This document shows, piece by piece, positions 25,715 through 34,137 of a stretch of DNA of 64,000 bases. The position numbers and the translations under genes are program-made. The notes beneath the pieces were generated by a model. That model was given only the letters and a program-made list of their open reading frames with translations, ran no database searches and had not been told where the DNA came from. The stretch's first letter is position 1; the number at the start of each line of letters is the position of its first letter. Source of the DNA: JAAFIM01 sp964467315 (GTDB lineage Bacteria > Bacteroidota > Bacteroidia > Chitinophagales > Saprospiraceae); assembly GCA_964467315.1 (NCBI GenBank), contig CAYXSA010000004.1, positions 55,949-119,948 on the forward strand, given 5' to 3'.

Positions 25715-26278
25715 ATGTCACGTATCGGAAAACTCCCCGTTCATATACCCAGCGGTGTTAGTGTCAAAGTCGACAAAAACATCGTAACCGTTAAAGGCCC
25801 CAAAGGCGAATTGAAACAACAAATCGCTAATGACGCTATCTCCGTAGTCATCGAAAACAACGAAGTTATCGTTAACTGCGACGCGAAAAACAAAGACACG
25901 CAACGCTTCAAAGCGTTTCACGGCTTATACCGCGTACTTATCTCCAATATGGTCAAAGGCGTAAGCGAAGGCTTCCGCACACAGCTCGAACTCGTCGGTG
26001 TAGGCTATCGCGCCTCCAATGTCGGGCAAACACTGGAGCTACAACTCGGTTTCTCGCACCCCATCGTATTTGTCCTCCCCAATGAGGTCAAACTAACGAC
26101 CGAAATGCCCAAAGGCGAAGCGCCTAAGGTTATCATCGAATCCTTTGACAAGCAACTGCTCGGACAAGTAGCCGCCAAAATCCGCTCCTTCCGCACGCCA
26201 GAACCTTACAAAGGTAAAGGTATCCGCTTCCAAGGCGAACAAGTTCGCCGCAAAGCTGGTAAAACCGCTTCTAAATAA
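25715..26278 (+). CDS. rplF: Ribosomal protein uL6
   Basis: 187 residues. MSRIGKLPVHIPSGVSVKVD starts the first repeat domain; the C-terminal signature PEPYKGKGIRFQGEQVRRKA-like segment (here RTPEPYKGKGIRF) contacts the sarcin-ricin region. Confidence 0.98.
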   Translation: MSRIGKLPVHIPSGVSVKVDKNIVTVKGPKGELKQQIANDAISVVIENNEVIVNCDAKNKDTQRFKAFHGLYRVLISNMVKGVSEGFRTQLELVGVGYRASNVGQTLELQLGFSHPIVFVLPNEVKLTTEMPKGEAPKVIIESFDKQLLGQVAAKIRSFRTPEPYKGKGIRFQGEQVRRKAGKTASK

Positions 26279-26319
26279 CCACTCGCTCATCTTCTTTAAG
26301 CAGCTTCTTTTTCCACATC

Positions 26320-26673
26320 ATGAACATAACCAAACAAGAGCGTCGTGAGAAAATTCACAAACGCATCCGCAAAAATATAGCAGGCAATACAGAGCGCCCA
26401 CGCCTCTGTGTTTTCCGCAGCAACAAACAAATTTACGCGCAACTCGTTGATGACAAAGCCGCCAACACGCTGCTTTGCGCTTCTTCCCGCGAAGAAGGCG
26501 TAGATAACACAGGCTCAAAATGCGAAGTAGCCCGCCGCGTCGGTGCCCTCCTCGCTAAAAAAGCCATCGCCGCAGGCTATGCAAGCGTCGTTTTCGACCG
26601 CTCTGGCTATATCTATCACGGTCGCATTCAGCAACTCGCCGAAGGTGCCCGCGAAGGCGGTCTGCTGTTCTAA
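26320..26673 (+). CDS. rplR: Ribosomal protein uL18
   Basis: 117 residues, with RRKIRKNI-like basic start (KIHKRIRKNIAGNTERPRLC), SNKQIYAQLVDD and the C-terminal 5S-binding FDRSGYIYHGRIQQLAEGAR EGG signature. Confidence 0.97.
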   Translation: MNITKQERREKIHKRIRKNIAGNTERPRLCVFRSNKQIYAQLVDDKAANTLLCASSREEGVDNTGSKCEVARRVGALLAKKAIAAGYASVVFDRSGYIYHGRIQQLAEGAREGGLLF

Positions 26674-26713
26674 TCCTCCCTTTTCGCATCTCCAATCCTT
26701 CCCTCTCCTCATA

Positions 26714-27244
26714 ATGGCAAAGAAACAAAATCAAGCCAAGGACAAACGTCAACCAGCCGTTGAACCTAAATATAAAGACAAACTCGTCGCCCTCAATCGC
26801 GTCGCCAAAGTAACCAAAGGCGGTCGTACATTCAGCTTCGCCGCTATCGTCGTTATCGGCGACGGAAAAGGCAGCGTAGGGCATGGCTTGGGCAAAGCGC
26901 GTGAGGTATCTCTCGCTATCGCCAAAGCACTCAAAGACGCAGAGAAAAACCTCGTGAAAGTGCCCGTACACGCAGGCACTATCCCACACGAACAAAAAGG
27001 CAAATTCGGCGCAGGTCGCGTATTTATCCAACCCGCATCAGATGGTACGGGCGTTGTAGCTGGTGGCGCTATGCGCGCCGTGCTCGAAATGGCTGGCGTA
27101 CACAACGTATTGGCTAAATCACACGGCTCTTCCAACCCGCACAATGTTGTGAAAGCAACCATCAACGCCTTGCAACAACTGCGCTCGCCGCTTACCGTCG
27201 CACAACAGCGCGGTATCTCCGTCGAGAAAGTGTTCAATAGCTAA
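26714..27244 (+). CDS. rpsE: Ribosomal protein uS5
   Basis: 176 residues from ATG at 26714 (MAKKQNQAKDKRQPAVEPKY); the frame is open upstream into rplR but the family begins here. Shows the dsRNA-binding LVALNRVAKVTKGGRTFSFA and GSVGHGLGKAREVSLAIAKA, and the conserved GVVAGGAMRAVLEMAGVHNV. uS5 has roles in mRNA helicase activity and accuracy. Confidence 0.97.
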   Translation: MAKKQNQAKDKRQPAVEPKYKDKLVALNRVAKVTKGGRTFSFAAIVVIGDGKGSVGHGLGKAREVSLAIAKALKDAEKNLVKVPVHAGTIPHEQKGKFGAGRVFIQPASDGTGVVAGGAMRAVLEMAGVHNVLAKSHGSSNPHNVVKATINALQQLRSPLTVAQQRGISVEKVFNS

Positions 27245-27302
27245 TTGATACACCGCTTTCTCTCCCCTCTCTAACACGCCTTTCAAATATCTCCATATTA
27301 TC

Positions 27303-27488
27303 ATGGCAAAGCTGAAAATCACCCAAGTCAAAAGCGCAATCCACCGCCCACACAAGCAAAAAAATACGGTGATTGCCTTCGGCATCACCCGCGTGGGTAT
27401 GTCTGTTGTGCTGCAAGACACACCGCAAATTCGCGGTATGCTCCACAAAGTCGCTCACCTCGTCGAATTCGTCGAAATAGCCGACTAA
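27303..27488 (+). CDS. rpmD: Ribosomal protein uL30
   Basis: 61 residues, standard, MAKLKITQVKSAIHRPHKQK with the conserved GITRVGMSVVLQDTPQIRGM and HKVAHLVEF. Confidence 0.96.
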   Translation: MAKLKITQVKSAIHRPHKQKNTVIAFGITRVGMSVVLQDTPQIRGMLHKVAHLVEFVEIAD

Positions 27489-27531
27489 TCCCCTCCTTTT
27501 TTCCATCGCTCGAAAATATAGCCATCATATA

Positions 27532-28233
27532 ATGCAACTCCATAATCTCCGCCCCGCAGTAGGCTCCACCAAAGCCGTCAAACGCATCGCACGCGGTCAG
27601 GGCTCCGGTAAAGGCGGCACTTCTACTCGCGGACATAAAGGAAACCAGTCGCGCGCAGGCTACAAAGAAAAACGCAAACACGAAGGCGGCCAAACGTCTA
27701 TCCAAATGCGTTTGCCTAAACGCGGCTTCAAAAACTCCAACCGCCGTTACAAAACGTTTAACCCAGGTGAGTTTACAGCCCTTAACCTCGACCAAATCCA
27801 ACACTACGCTACCAAATACAATACCAGCGTAATCGATGCCGATACCCTCTACCAAAATGGAGTTATCAGCAAAACAGAACAGTACAAAGCCCTCGCAGGC
27901 GTATCGGAAGAAAACGGCGGCTTGAAACAAGCCATCGACGTAACCGCTCATCGCTTCTCTACCAGCGCCAAAGCCGCTATCGAAGCAGCAGGCGGCAAAG
28001 CCTTCTACCTGTTCAAACTCAGCCAAATCCAAGGTCTGGCGCACAAGTACAATCTCAAGTACGTTAGCCCCGCTACTATCGCTCGCTATTTCTCGCATGT
28101 CCCAGAAGGCGCGAATATCCACGTCATCGCCGATGGAGAGCTCTCGCTTACCTTCGATTTGCAGGTACAAAAAATCGATCAGCTCGCTCAGCAACAAGTA
28201 CAAGCAGCAGGCGGTACCGTTACCATTCTCTAA
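27532..28233 (+). CDS. rplO: Ribosomal protein uL15 with a duplicated C-terminal half
   Basis: 233 residues against about 148 in other Bacteroidota. Residues 1-160 form a complete uL15: KRIARGQGSGKGGTSTRGHK, then EGGQTSIQMRLPKRGFKN, ending AAIEAAGGKAFYL. Residues 162-233 repeat the pattern of residues 85-160: NLDQIQHYATKYN corresponds to KLSQIQGLAHKYN and the terminal AAIEAAGGKAFYL to QQVQAAGGTVTIL. This looks like a diverged tandem duplication of the C-terminal domain. There is no frameshift, and spacing and codon choice are continuous. Confidence 0.95.
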   Translation: MQLHNLRPAVGSTKAVKRIARGQGSGKGGTSTRGHKGNQSRAGYKEKRKHEGGQTSIQMRLPKRGFKNSNRRYKTFNPGEFTALNLDQIQHYATKYNTSVIDADTLYQNGVISKTEQYKALAGVSEENGGLKQAIDVTAHRFSTSAKAAIEAAGGKAFYLFKLSQIQGLAHKYNLKYVSPATIARYFSHVPEGANIHVIADGELSLTFDLQVQKIDQLAQQQVQAAGGTVTIL

Positions 28234-28291
28234 CACGCACAGCGAAATGTACTACCTACCCGTTCAGGCATACAACTAACACATAATTATG

Positions 28292-28326
28292 GGAAAGTTT
28301 GCTACCCGCAAACTTTTCCTATTTTT
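28292..28326 (+). terminator. Terminator-like hairpin between rplO and secY
   Basis: GGAAAGTTTGC (28292-28302) pairs with GCAAACTTTTCC (28308-28319) with one bulge and a 5-base loop, followed by TATTTTTATT. It may limit or modulate readthrough into secY. Confidence 0.75.
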
Positions 28327-28399
28327 ATTGTAATGCCCCAACGTAGTAGCCTTGTACCAGTAGCGATACATTCTATCCGATTTCACCAATTTTTAGCGA

Positions 28400-29761
28400 A
28401 TGAGAAACTTTATCGCAAAACTCCAGCAGATTTTCAGCATCGATGAGCTCCGCGGGCGCATCTTGCTGACGATTGGCTTGATTGCCATCTATCGGCTCGG
28501 ACGTTATATCACCCTGCCAGGCATCGACGGTGCAGCACTCGAGGTGCAAATGCAAGGGGGAAATAATAGCCTACTCGGTCTGGTCAATATGTTCTCTGGA
28601 GGCTCGTTCAGTTATGCCGCTGTCTTCGCCTTAGGCATCATGCCCTATATATCCGCTTCTATCGTCGTGCAACTCTTAGGCTTCGCTTTGCCTTCCTTTG
28701 CCCGATTACAGAAAGAAGGACAAAGTGGGCAGCAACGGCTAAACCAAATAACGCGTGTACTCACCATCTTCATTACGATTATCCAATCGGGCGCATATCT
28801 CACCTATCTCAAAGGCGCTCACGGTAGCGTCATCGCCGCAGAGATACCCTATGCTATCTTCTGGATATCCAACATCGTACTGCTCACAGCAGGCACTATG
28901 TTTTGTATGTGGCTGGGCGAACGCATCACAGAAAAAGGCATCGGCAACGGCGTTTCCCTGCTCATCTCCGCAGGTATTGTCAATTCTCTGCCTACTGCCC
29001 TCTGGTCTGAATTCACCACTACAGTATTCGGCGGGAAAGGCGGACCTATCCTCTTTATCGTCGAAATGCTCGGTCTTTTCCTCGTAGTAGCCCTCGCTAT
29101 CGCCGTTGTGCAAGCCGTACGCCGCATTCCCATTCAGTACGTCAAACACATGATTGGGCGCGATAACTTAGAAGCACAACCCGCTGGCACAGACCGCAAT
29201 TATCTGCCCATCAAACTCAATGCCTCAGGAGTAATGCCTATCATCTTCGCCCAAGCGCTGATGTTCATTCCCGCCGCTATTGATTCCGCTATGGGCGGCG
29301 ATGGCAATTCTATACTCGCCTCCTTCTCACAGCCCGCTACGCTGACGTATAACATTACTTTCTTCTTCTTGATAGTAATCTTTACCTACGTCTACACCGC
29401 ACTCACCGTCAACCCGCAGCAATACGCCGAACACCTCAAACGCCAAAATGCCCACATACCAGGCAAATTGCAGGGCGAGCAAACGGAACAATATATCGAT
29501 AAAATCACTTCGCTCATTACCTTGCCAGGCGCTCTTTTACTCGGTCTTATCGCTATTCTGCCAGGCTTGGTCATGTTTGCAGGCTTCACCAAAGACCAAA
29601 ATTTCGCTATGTTCTTCGGCGGTACTTCGCTGCTGATTCTCGTAGCCGTCGTCTTAGACACCCTGCAACAAATCGAATCGCATCTCGTCATGCGCCAATA
29701 CGATGGACTGCTCGAAGGCACCCGCATCAAAGGACGCAATGCCGAAAAAATGCCCATTTAG
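28400..29761 (+). CDS. secY: Protein translocase subunit SecY
   Basis: 453 residues with ten hydrophobic helices. The channel-forming landmarks LIAIYRLGRYITLPGID near residue 27, the plug region around LGIMPYISASIVVQLL and the FxxxQxxG-like LQKEGQSGQQRLNQITRV are present. Inner-membrane pore for Sec export, serving the signal peptides found throughout this window. Separated from rplO by a terminator-like hairpin and from infA by repeats. Confidence 0.98.
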   Translation: MRNFIAKLQQIFSIDELRGRILLTIGLIAIYRLGRYITLPGIDGAALEVQMQGGNNSLLGLVNMFSGGSFSYAAVFALGIMPYISASIVVQLLGFALPSFARLQKEGQSGQQRLNQITRVLTIFITIIQSGAYLTYLKGAHGSVIAAEIPYAIFWISNIVLLTAGTMFCMWLGERITEKGIGNGVSLLISAGIVNSLPTALWSEFTTTVFGGKGGPILFIVEMLGLFLVVALAIAVVQAVRRIPIQYVKHMIGRDNLEAQPAGTDRNYLPIKLNASGVMPIIFAQALMFIPAAIDSAMGGDGNSILASFSQPATLTYNITFFFLIVIFTYVYTALTVNPQQYAEHLKRQNAHIPGKLQGEQTEQYIDKITSLITLPGALLLGLIAILPGLVMFAGFTKDQNFAMFFGGTSLLILVAVVLDTLQQIESHLVMRQYDGLLEGTRIKGRNAEKMPI

Positions 29762-29765
29762 TTAT

Positions 29766-29800
29766 GAATTACGAGTTACGAATTACGAGTTACGAATTTT
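29766..29800 (-). repeat. Heptanucleotide array after secY
   Basis: Five units, GAATTAC GAGTTAC GAATTAC GAGTTAC GAATTTT, beginning four bases after the secY stop. Confidence 0.85.
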
Positions 29801-29807
29801 GTTCTTT

Positions 29808-29868
29808 GTGTATAAATAATTGATATACATTTATTTATACATGAAATAAAATAAGCACTACGCTTATG
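29808..29868. repeat. Two A+T-rich hairpins between inverted arrays
   Basis: GTATAAATAA pairs with TTATTTATAC across TTGATATACAT (about 29811-29841), followed by ATAAGC/GCTTAT (about 29851-29867). The pair is bracketed by the inverted heptanucleotide arrays. Confidence 0.65.
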
Positions 29869-29876
29869 CACATAAT

Positions 29877-29897
29877 CGTAATTCGTAATTCGTAATT
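29877..29897 (+). repeat. Heptanucleotide array, inverted to the one after secY
   Basis: Three perfect units of CGTAATT. The complementary array at 29766-29800 could pair with it, enclosing about 76 bases. Confidence 0.85.
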
Positions 29898-29901
29898 CAG
29901 T

Positions 29902-30017
29902 GGGCATCCGCCGCTCCTTTAAAGGTCGCGGCGGCGCTACGCTACGGGTTCGCTAAACGCTCATACCGCAGGCGCTACGCCTGCGGTACTGCTACGCAGC
30001 CCTTCGCATCGCTATGC
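29902..30017 (+). repeat. Type T2 palindromic element
   Basis: Contains CGCTACGCTACGGGTTCGCT, GCTCATACC, the palindrome GCAGGCGCTACGCCTGC, GGTACTGCTACGCAGCCC and CGCATCGCTA, the T2 right half. The left end differs from other copies. Confidence 0.8.
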
Positions 30018-30068
30018 CTTTGCCATCGGAATCCGTTAAAAAAGGAGGGAGGCACTTCGCCAACCTTT

Positions 30069-30154
30069 GCGTGAGGGATAGCAGTGTAGGGGCGGCAAAG
30101 CCGACCCGAAACGAATAGCCCGACCCCAGCCGCAAGGCTGGGGGCACGCCCAAA
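30069..30154 (+). repeat. Type A palindromic element (short)
   Basis: GCGTGAGGGATAG, a GGGGCGGCAAAGCCGACCC insert, ATAGCCCGACC, CCCAGCCGCAAGGCTGGG and GGCACGCCCAAA. Confidence 0.9.
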
Positions 30155-30230
30155 TCCGCCCAAAGATTGATTAAGGCATATCTCTCAAAATTTTTATCCC
30201 AAAAAATTAGGTCATCTATCACAGAATTGC

Positions 30231-30238
30231 GATATTTG
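30231..30238 (+). promoter_or_regulatory. Probable promoter -7 box before infA
   Basis: GATATTTG differs by one base from TAnnTTTG and ends 20 bases before the infA ATG. It would start a new transcript for the infA-rpmJ-rpsM-rpsK-rpsD-rpoA-rplQ group. Confidence 0.5.
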
Positions 30239-30258
30239 CAGTCCGAAATTCCAAAACT

Positions 30259-30477
30259 ATGTCTAAGCAAGATCTTATCCGCCAAGACGGCGAGATAACG
30301 GAGGCGTTGTCCAACGCTATGTTTCGTGTGAAATTAGAGAACGGACACGTTGTTATAGCGACAATTTCGGGGAAAATGCGCATGAACTACATACGCATTC
30401 TGCCCGGTGATAAGGTAGCCATCGAGATGTCACCTTATGATTTGACGCGCGGACGTATTATTTATCGCTACAAGTAA
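30259..30477 (+). CDS. infA: Translation initiation factor IF-1
   Basis: 72 residues, a single OB fold, standard length, with EALSNAMFRVKLENGHVVIA, GKMRMNYIRILPGDKVAIEM and SPYDLTRGRIIYRYK. Occupies the ribosomal A site during initiation. Confidence 0.98.
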   Translation: MSKQDLIRQDGEITEALSNAMFRVKLENGHVVIATISGKMRMNYIRILPGDKVAIEMSPYDLTRGRIIYRYK

Positions 30478-30501
30478 CTTCTCTTCCTCTCCAAATTTAC
30501 C

Positions 30502-30618
30502 ATGAAAGTCAAACCTTCCATCAAAAAGCGCTCTGCCGACTGCAAAGTGGTACGTCGCAAGGGCAAGTTGTATATTATCAACAAAAAAAATCCTAAGTAC
30601 AAACAACGCCAAGGCTAA
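30502..30618 (+). CDS. rpmJ: Ribosomal protein bL36
   Basis: A 38-residue protein that falls below common open-frame length cut-offs. It begins MKVKPSIKKRSADCKVVRRK and ends NPKYKQRQG. C14 is present and the family's second Cys position is not (the zinc ligands C11/C14/C27/H32 of other bL36 are only partly kept), so it may be a zinc-poor form. Lies 24 bases after infA. Confidence 0.95.
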   Translation: MKVKPSIKKRSADCKVVRRKGKLYIINKKNPKYKQRQG

Positions 30619-30678
30619 GAGCCTGCTCGGCGCTGTTTTGGGCTTGGTATCACCAATCTAACAGCATACAAACACACT

Positions 30679-31056
30679 ATGGCACGTATATCAGGTGTTG
30701 ATTTACCAAAAAACAAACGTGGCGTTATTGGGCTGACTTATATTTTCGGCATCGGCAAAACTTCCGCTAAACAGATTTTGGCAGCGGCAAGCATCAACGA
30801 AGACACGAAAGTAAAAGACTGGTCGGACGACAACATCAAAGACATCCGTCAAATTCTCGCCGACAGCTACAAAGTTGAAGGACAGTTGCGCTCGGAAATC
30901 CAAACGAACATCAAACGTTTGATGGATATTGCTTGTTATCGCGGTCTGCGCCACCGTAAGGGGCTGCCGCTTCGTGGACAACGCACGCGTACCAACGCAC
31001 GTACCCGCAAAGGCAAGCGCAAAACAGTCGCCAACAAAAAGAAAGTCACCAAGTAA
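30679..31056 (+). CDS. rpsM: Ribosomal protein uS13
   Basis: 125 residues, MARISGVDLPKNKRGVIGLT with RGLRHRKGLPLRGQRTRTNA and the basic tail GKRKTVANKKKVTK. Contacts the P-site tRNA and the subunit bridge. Confidence 0.98.
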   Translation: MARISGVDLPKNKRGVIGLTYIFGIGKTSAKQILAAASINEDTKVKDWSDDNIKDIRQILADSYKVEGQLRSEIQTNIKRLMDIACYRGLRHRKGLPLRGQRTRTNARTRKGKRKTVANKKKVTK

Positions 31057-31089
31057 TCCACTCTTTAAACTTAGTGCTCCACACTCATT

Positions 31090-31494
31090 ATGGCAAAATC
31101 CACTCAAGCCGCTGGTGCGAAGAAAATCAAGAAAAAGAATGTGCGCGTAGAGCCGCAAGGCGAGGCGCATATCCAAGCGAGCTTCAACAATATCATTATC
31201 ACGCTTACCAACAAAGCGGGTCAAGTTATCTCTTGGGGTTCGGCTGGTAAGGCAAAATTCAGAGGCTCTAAAAAAAATACGCCTTATGCTGCGCAGGTAG
31301 CTGCTACTGATGCCGCAAAAGAAGCATTTGATTTAGGTCTGCGCTCTGTAGTCGTATACGTTAAAGGCCCTGGTTCTGGACGTGAGTCTGCGATACGCGC
31401 TATTGACGCTTCTGGCGTGAAAGTAACGCTGATACAAGACATTACGCCCCTGCCTCACAACGGCTGCCGTCCTCCCAAAAAACGCCGCGTATAA
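31090..31494 (+). CDS. rpsK: Ribosomal protein uS11
   Basis: 134 residues, with the conserved GEAHIQASFNNIIITLTNKA, GSGRESAIRAIDASGVKVTL and the C-terminal TPLPHNGCRPPKKRRV. Platform protein of the 30S subunit. Confidence 0.98.
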   Translation: MAKSTQAAGAKKIKKKNVRVEPQGEAHIQASFNNIIITLTNKAGQVISWGSAGKAKFRGSKKNTPYAAQVAATDAAKEAFDLGLRSVVVYVKGPGSGRESAIRAIDASGVKVTLIQDITPLPHNGCRPPKKRRV

Positions 31495-31552
31495 TTTTCG
31501 CGCCGCTTCTTTTTCACCCACACGCTTATTTTCCACCACGCGCTAACACACA

Positions 31553-32167
31553 ATGGCAAAATATAACGGACCGAAAATAAAAAAGGCTCGCGCCTTAGGC
31601 GAACCTATCTTCGGATATAGCAAAGCTTTCGAGAAGAAAAAATACCCACCCGGACAACACGGCTTATCAAAACGCCGCAAACAACGCTCCGACTATGCTG
31701 TCCAGCTTATGGAAAAGCAAAAAGCCAAATATACCTATGGTGTATTGGAGCGTCAATTCCGCAAAACTTACGAAGTAGCTACCTCTAAACAAGGCGTAAC
31801 GGGCGAATTGCTCTTGCAACTCCTCGAAGCACGCTTAGACAATGTAGTCTATCGTCTGGGCATCGCTCGCACTCGCGCAGGCGCTCGCCAACTCGTCAGC
31901 CACAAACACATTGCCGTAAATGGCACTGTAACCAATATCGCTTCTTATACGCTCCGCCCAGGCGATATCGTATCCGTTCGCGGTAAATCGCTCACGCATC
32001 CCGCCATCATAGCGTCCGTAGCCGATAACTCCAAAGAAGCCGCCAAATACCCTTGGTTGCAATGGAACGCTGCTAAAATGGAAGGCACCTATCTGCAAGC
32101 TCCCGCCCGCGACCTCATACCTGAGCGTATCAACGAGCAGCTTATCATCGAGCTTTACAACAAATAG
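31553..32167 (+). CDS. rpsD: Ribosomal protein uS4
   Basis: 204 residues, MAKYNGPKIKKARALGEPIF, with the S4 RNA-binding domain LLEARLDNVVYRLGIARTRA and QLVSHKHIAVNGTVTNIASY near 95-130. N-terminal Cys zinc ligands are absent (C-minus form). Confidence 0.98.
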   Translation: MAKYNGPKIKKARALGEPIFGYSKAFEKKKYPPGQHGLSKRRKQRSDYAVQLMEKQKAKYTYGVLERQFRKTYEVATSKQGVTGELLLQLLEARLDNVVYRLGIARTRAGARQLVSHKHIAVNGTVTNIASYTLRPGDIVSVRGKSLTHPAIIASVADNSKEAAKYPWLQWNAAKMEGTYLQAPARDLIPERINEQLIIELYNK

Positions 32168-32257
32168 TAGAGCCCCAGCCTTTCAGATAGCCGCCTAAGA
32201 ATACGCTTAGGCTCGCGCTTCCTTCTTCCCCACTTATCAAACACGGCACTCGCTAAT

Positions 32258-33256
32258 ATGAGCTTGTTAAATTTTCAAAAGCCCGATAAAATTGCTCTTC
32301 AAAAAGCCGACGATTTTGAGGGCGTTTTTGAGTTTAAACCGTTAGAACCCGGCTTCGGACAAACCGTAGGCAACTCCCTGCGCCGCGTCCTGCTCTCCTC
32401 GCTCGAAGGCTATGCCATCTCTGGTATCTTCATTCGCGGAGTCGACCACGAGTTTTCTACCATTCACGGAGTCGTAGAAGATGTCGTCGATATCGTTCTC
32501 AACCTCAAACAAGTTCGCCTCAAATACCTCCTCGACGAAGAACCCACAGGCGCAGAGAAAATCTATCTCTCCATCTCGGGCAAAGACGTTTTCAAGGCTG
32601 GCGACATCAACGGACAAACCAACGTCTTTAAAGTAACCAATACCGACCTTACTATCTGCCATCTCGACCCCAGCATCACGCTACAAATCGAGCTGACTAT
32701 CACCAAAGGTCGCGGCTACGTTTCTGCAGAAGATAACCTGCCCAAAGACGCTCCCATCGGCTATATTCCTATCGACGCAATCTATACGCCCATCAAAAAT
32801 GTGCGCTATGCCGTCGAAAGCAGCCGCGTAGGACAACGTACCGACTACGAAAAACTGACTATCGACCTCAAAACCGACGGCACTATCCACCCAGAATACG
32901 CCATTAAGGAAGCCGCCAAAATCCTCATCCAACACCTGATGTTGATTTCTGACGAAAATATCACCTTCGATGACGAAAATCGCAAGGAAGATAATATCGT
33001 CGATGAGCATATCCTACATATGCGCAAACTTCTGAAAACCTCGCTCGAAGATCTCGACCTCTCCGTTCGTGCTTACAACTGCCTCAAAGCCGCCAAAATC
33101 AATACACTTGGCGAACTCGTGCAGTACGAAACACACGAACTGCTGAAATTCAGAAACTTCGGCAAAAAATCACTTGTCGAAATCGAAGAACTACTCGTAG
33201 ACAAAAACCTCGCCTTCGGCATGGACTTGTCTAAGTACAAACTCGAAGAAGATTAG
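32258..33256 (+). CDS. rpoA: RNA polymerase alpha subunit
   Basis: 332 residues. The N-terminal dimerisation domain (GFGQTVGNSLRRVLLSSLEG near 29-48) is followed, from about residue 250, by the C-terminal domain with LSVRAYNCLKAAKINTLGEL, the helix-hairpin region that contacts UP elements and activators, ending FGMDLSKYKLEED. Core transcription enzyme; cotranscribed with ribosomal genes as usual. Confidence 0.98.
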   Translation: MSLLNFQKPDKIALQKADDFEGVFEFKPLEPGFGQTVGNSLRRVLLSSLEGYAISGIFIRGVDHEFSTIHGVVEDVVDIVLNLKQVRLKYLLDEEPTGAEKIYLSISGKDVFKAGDINGQTNVFKVTNTDLTICHLDPSITLQIELTITKGRGYVSAEDNLPKDAPIGYIPIDAIYTPIKNVRYAVESSRVGQRTDYEKLTIDLKTDGTIHPEYAIKEAAKILIQHLMLISDENITFDDENRKEDNIVDEHILHMRKLLKTSLEDLDLSVRAYNCLKAAKINTLGELVQYETHELLKFRNFGKKSLVEIEELLVDKNLAFGMDLSKYKLEED

Positions 33257-33403
33257 TCATTTCCCCCAACTCTTTTCTGTTCTATCTCCATTTTTCAAAA
33301 TCTCATCTACGTTGCAGTTATAGAGAGCCGCCGCGCCCCCAAAAGCGCTTGTGCTGCGCCCTCTCTGCTGCGAGGATAACCATATTGCTCACTCACATAC
33401 AGT

Positions 33404-33928
33404 ATGCGACACGGTAAGAAAGTCAACCACTTAGGACGTACAAGTTCACATCGCAAAGCGATGCTCCAGAACATGGCCGTTTCCCTCCTCACACATAAGC
33501 GTATCCGCACGACCCTCGCCAAAGCTAAAGCTCTGCGCGTATTCATCGAGCCGCTTATCACGAAAGCAAAAACTAATACAACACACTCGCGCCGCGTAGT
33601 TTTCTCTTATCTGCAAGACAAAAACGCCGTTACGATGTTGTTCGACGAAATCGGACTTAAAGTGGCTAACCGCCCAGGCGGTTATACCCGCATACTGCGT
33701 GCAGGCTTCCGCCCCAGCGACTCCGCCGAAGTAGCCTACGTCGAACTCGTAGATTACAACGAAGCCGCTTTGGAAGCCCAACAAGGCAAACGCCGCCGCA
33801 CTCGTCGCGGTCGCGGTGGTAAAAAAGGCAGCACTACCCCCGCAGCCGAAACCACTACTACAGCCACCGTTGTAGAGGAGCAACCAAGCACCGAAACTCC
33901 CAGCAGCGAAGACAAAGCAGCAGAATAA
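33404..33928 (+). CDS. rplQ: Ribosomal protein bL17 with an extended tail
   Basis: 174 residues: a normal bL17 core of about 120 residues (MRHGKKVNHLGRTSSHRKAM ... GGYTRILRAGFRPSDSAEVA), then a basic patch KRRRTRRGRGGKKG and a Thr/Ala/Glu/Ser-rich tail to the end. The tail is probably disordered. Last gene of the ribosomal region, followed by a terminator. Confidence 0.97.
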   Translation: MRHGKKVNHLGRTSSHRKAMLQNMAVSLLTHKRIRTTLAKAKALRVFIEPLITKAKTNTTHSRRVVFSYLQDKNAVTMLFDEIGLKVANRPGGYTRILRAGFRPSDSAEVAYVELVDYNEAALEAQQGKRRRTRRGRGGKKGSTTPAAETTTTATVVEEQPSTETPSSEDKAAE

Positions 33929-33966
33929 TACATTCCGCCACGCTTCCATTCGCCAAACATAATACG

Positions 33967-34012
33967 AAAGCCGCCCCCGTCGCCGATAAGGAACAGTGGG
34001 GCGGCTTTTTTT
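33967..34012 (+). terminator. Intrinsic terminator after rplQ
   Basis: GCCGCCCC pairs with GGGGCGGC (33998-34005), extended by AAA/TTT, followed by a run of seven T. Ends the ribosomal cluster. Confidence 0.88.
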
Positions 34013-34105
34013 GTGCTATCTGTTGCAGCTAAGCCCGCAGCGCGCAGCCTGCAGAACACGCGCAATCTACGGTTACAGCAGTACAAGCACAGCATACGCG
34101 CAATC

Positions 34106-34133
34106 GTAGCTCGCAATTCGTAACTTGTAATTC
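34106..34133 (+). repeat. Heptanucleotide array before the flippase gene
   Basis: Four imperfect units, GTAGCTC GCAATTC GTAACTT GTAATTC, ending four bases before the ATG at 34138. Confidence 0.7.
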
Positions 34134-34137
34134 CCCC

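Larger units (their letters stand above)
29762..30258. other. Spacer between secY and infA
   Basis: 497 bases with no gene. It contains inverted heptanucleotide arrays (29766-29800 and 29877-29897) around an A+T-rich double hairpin, a type T2 element (29902-30017), a type A element (30069-30154) and a promoter box before infA (30231-30238). Confidence 0.8.
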
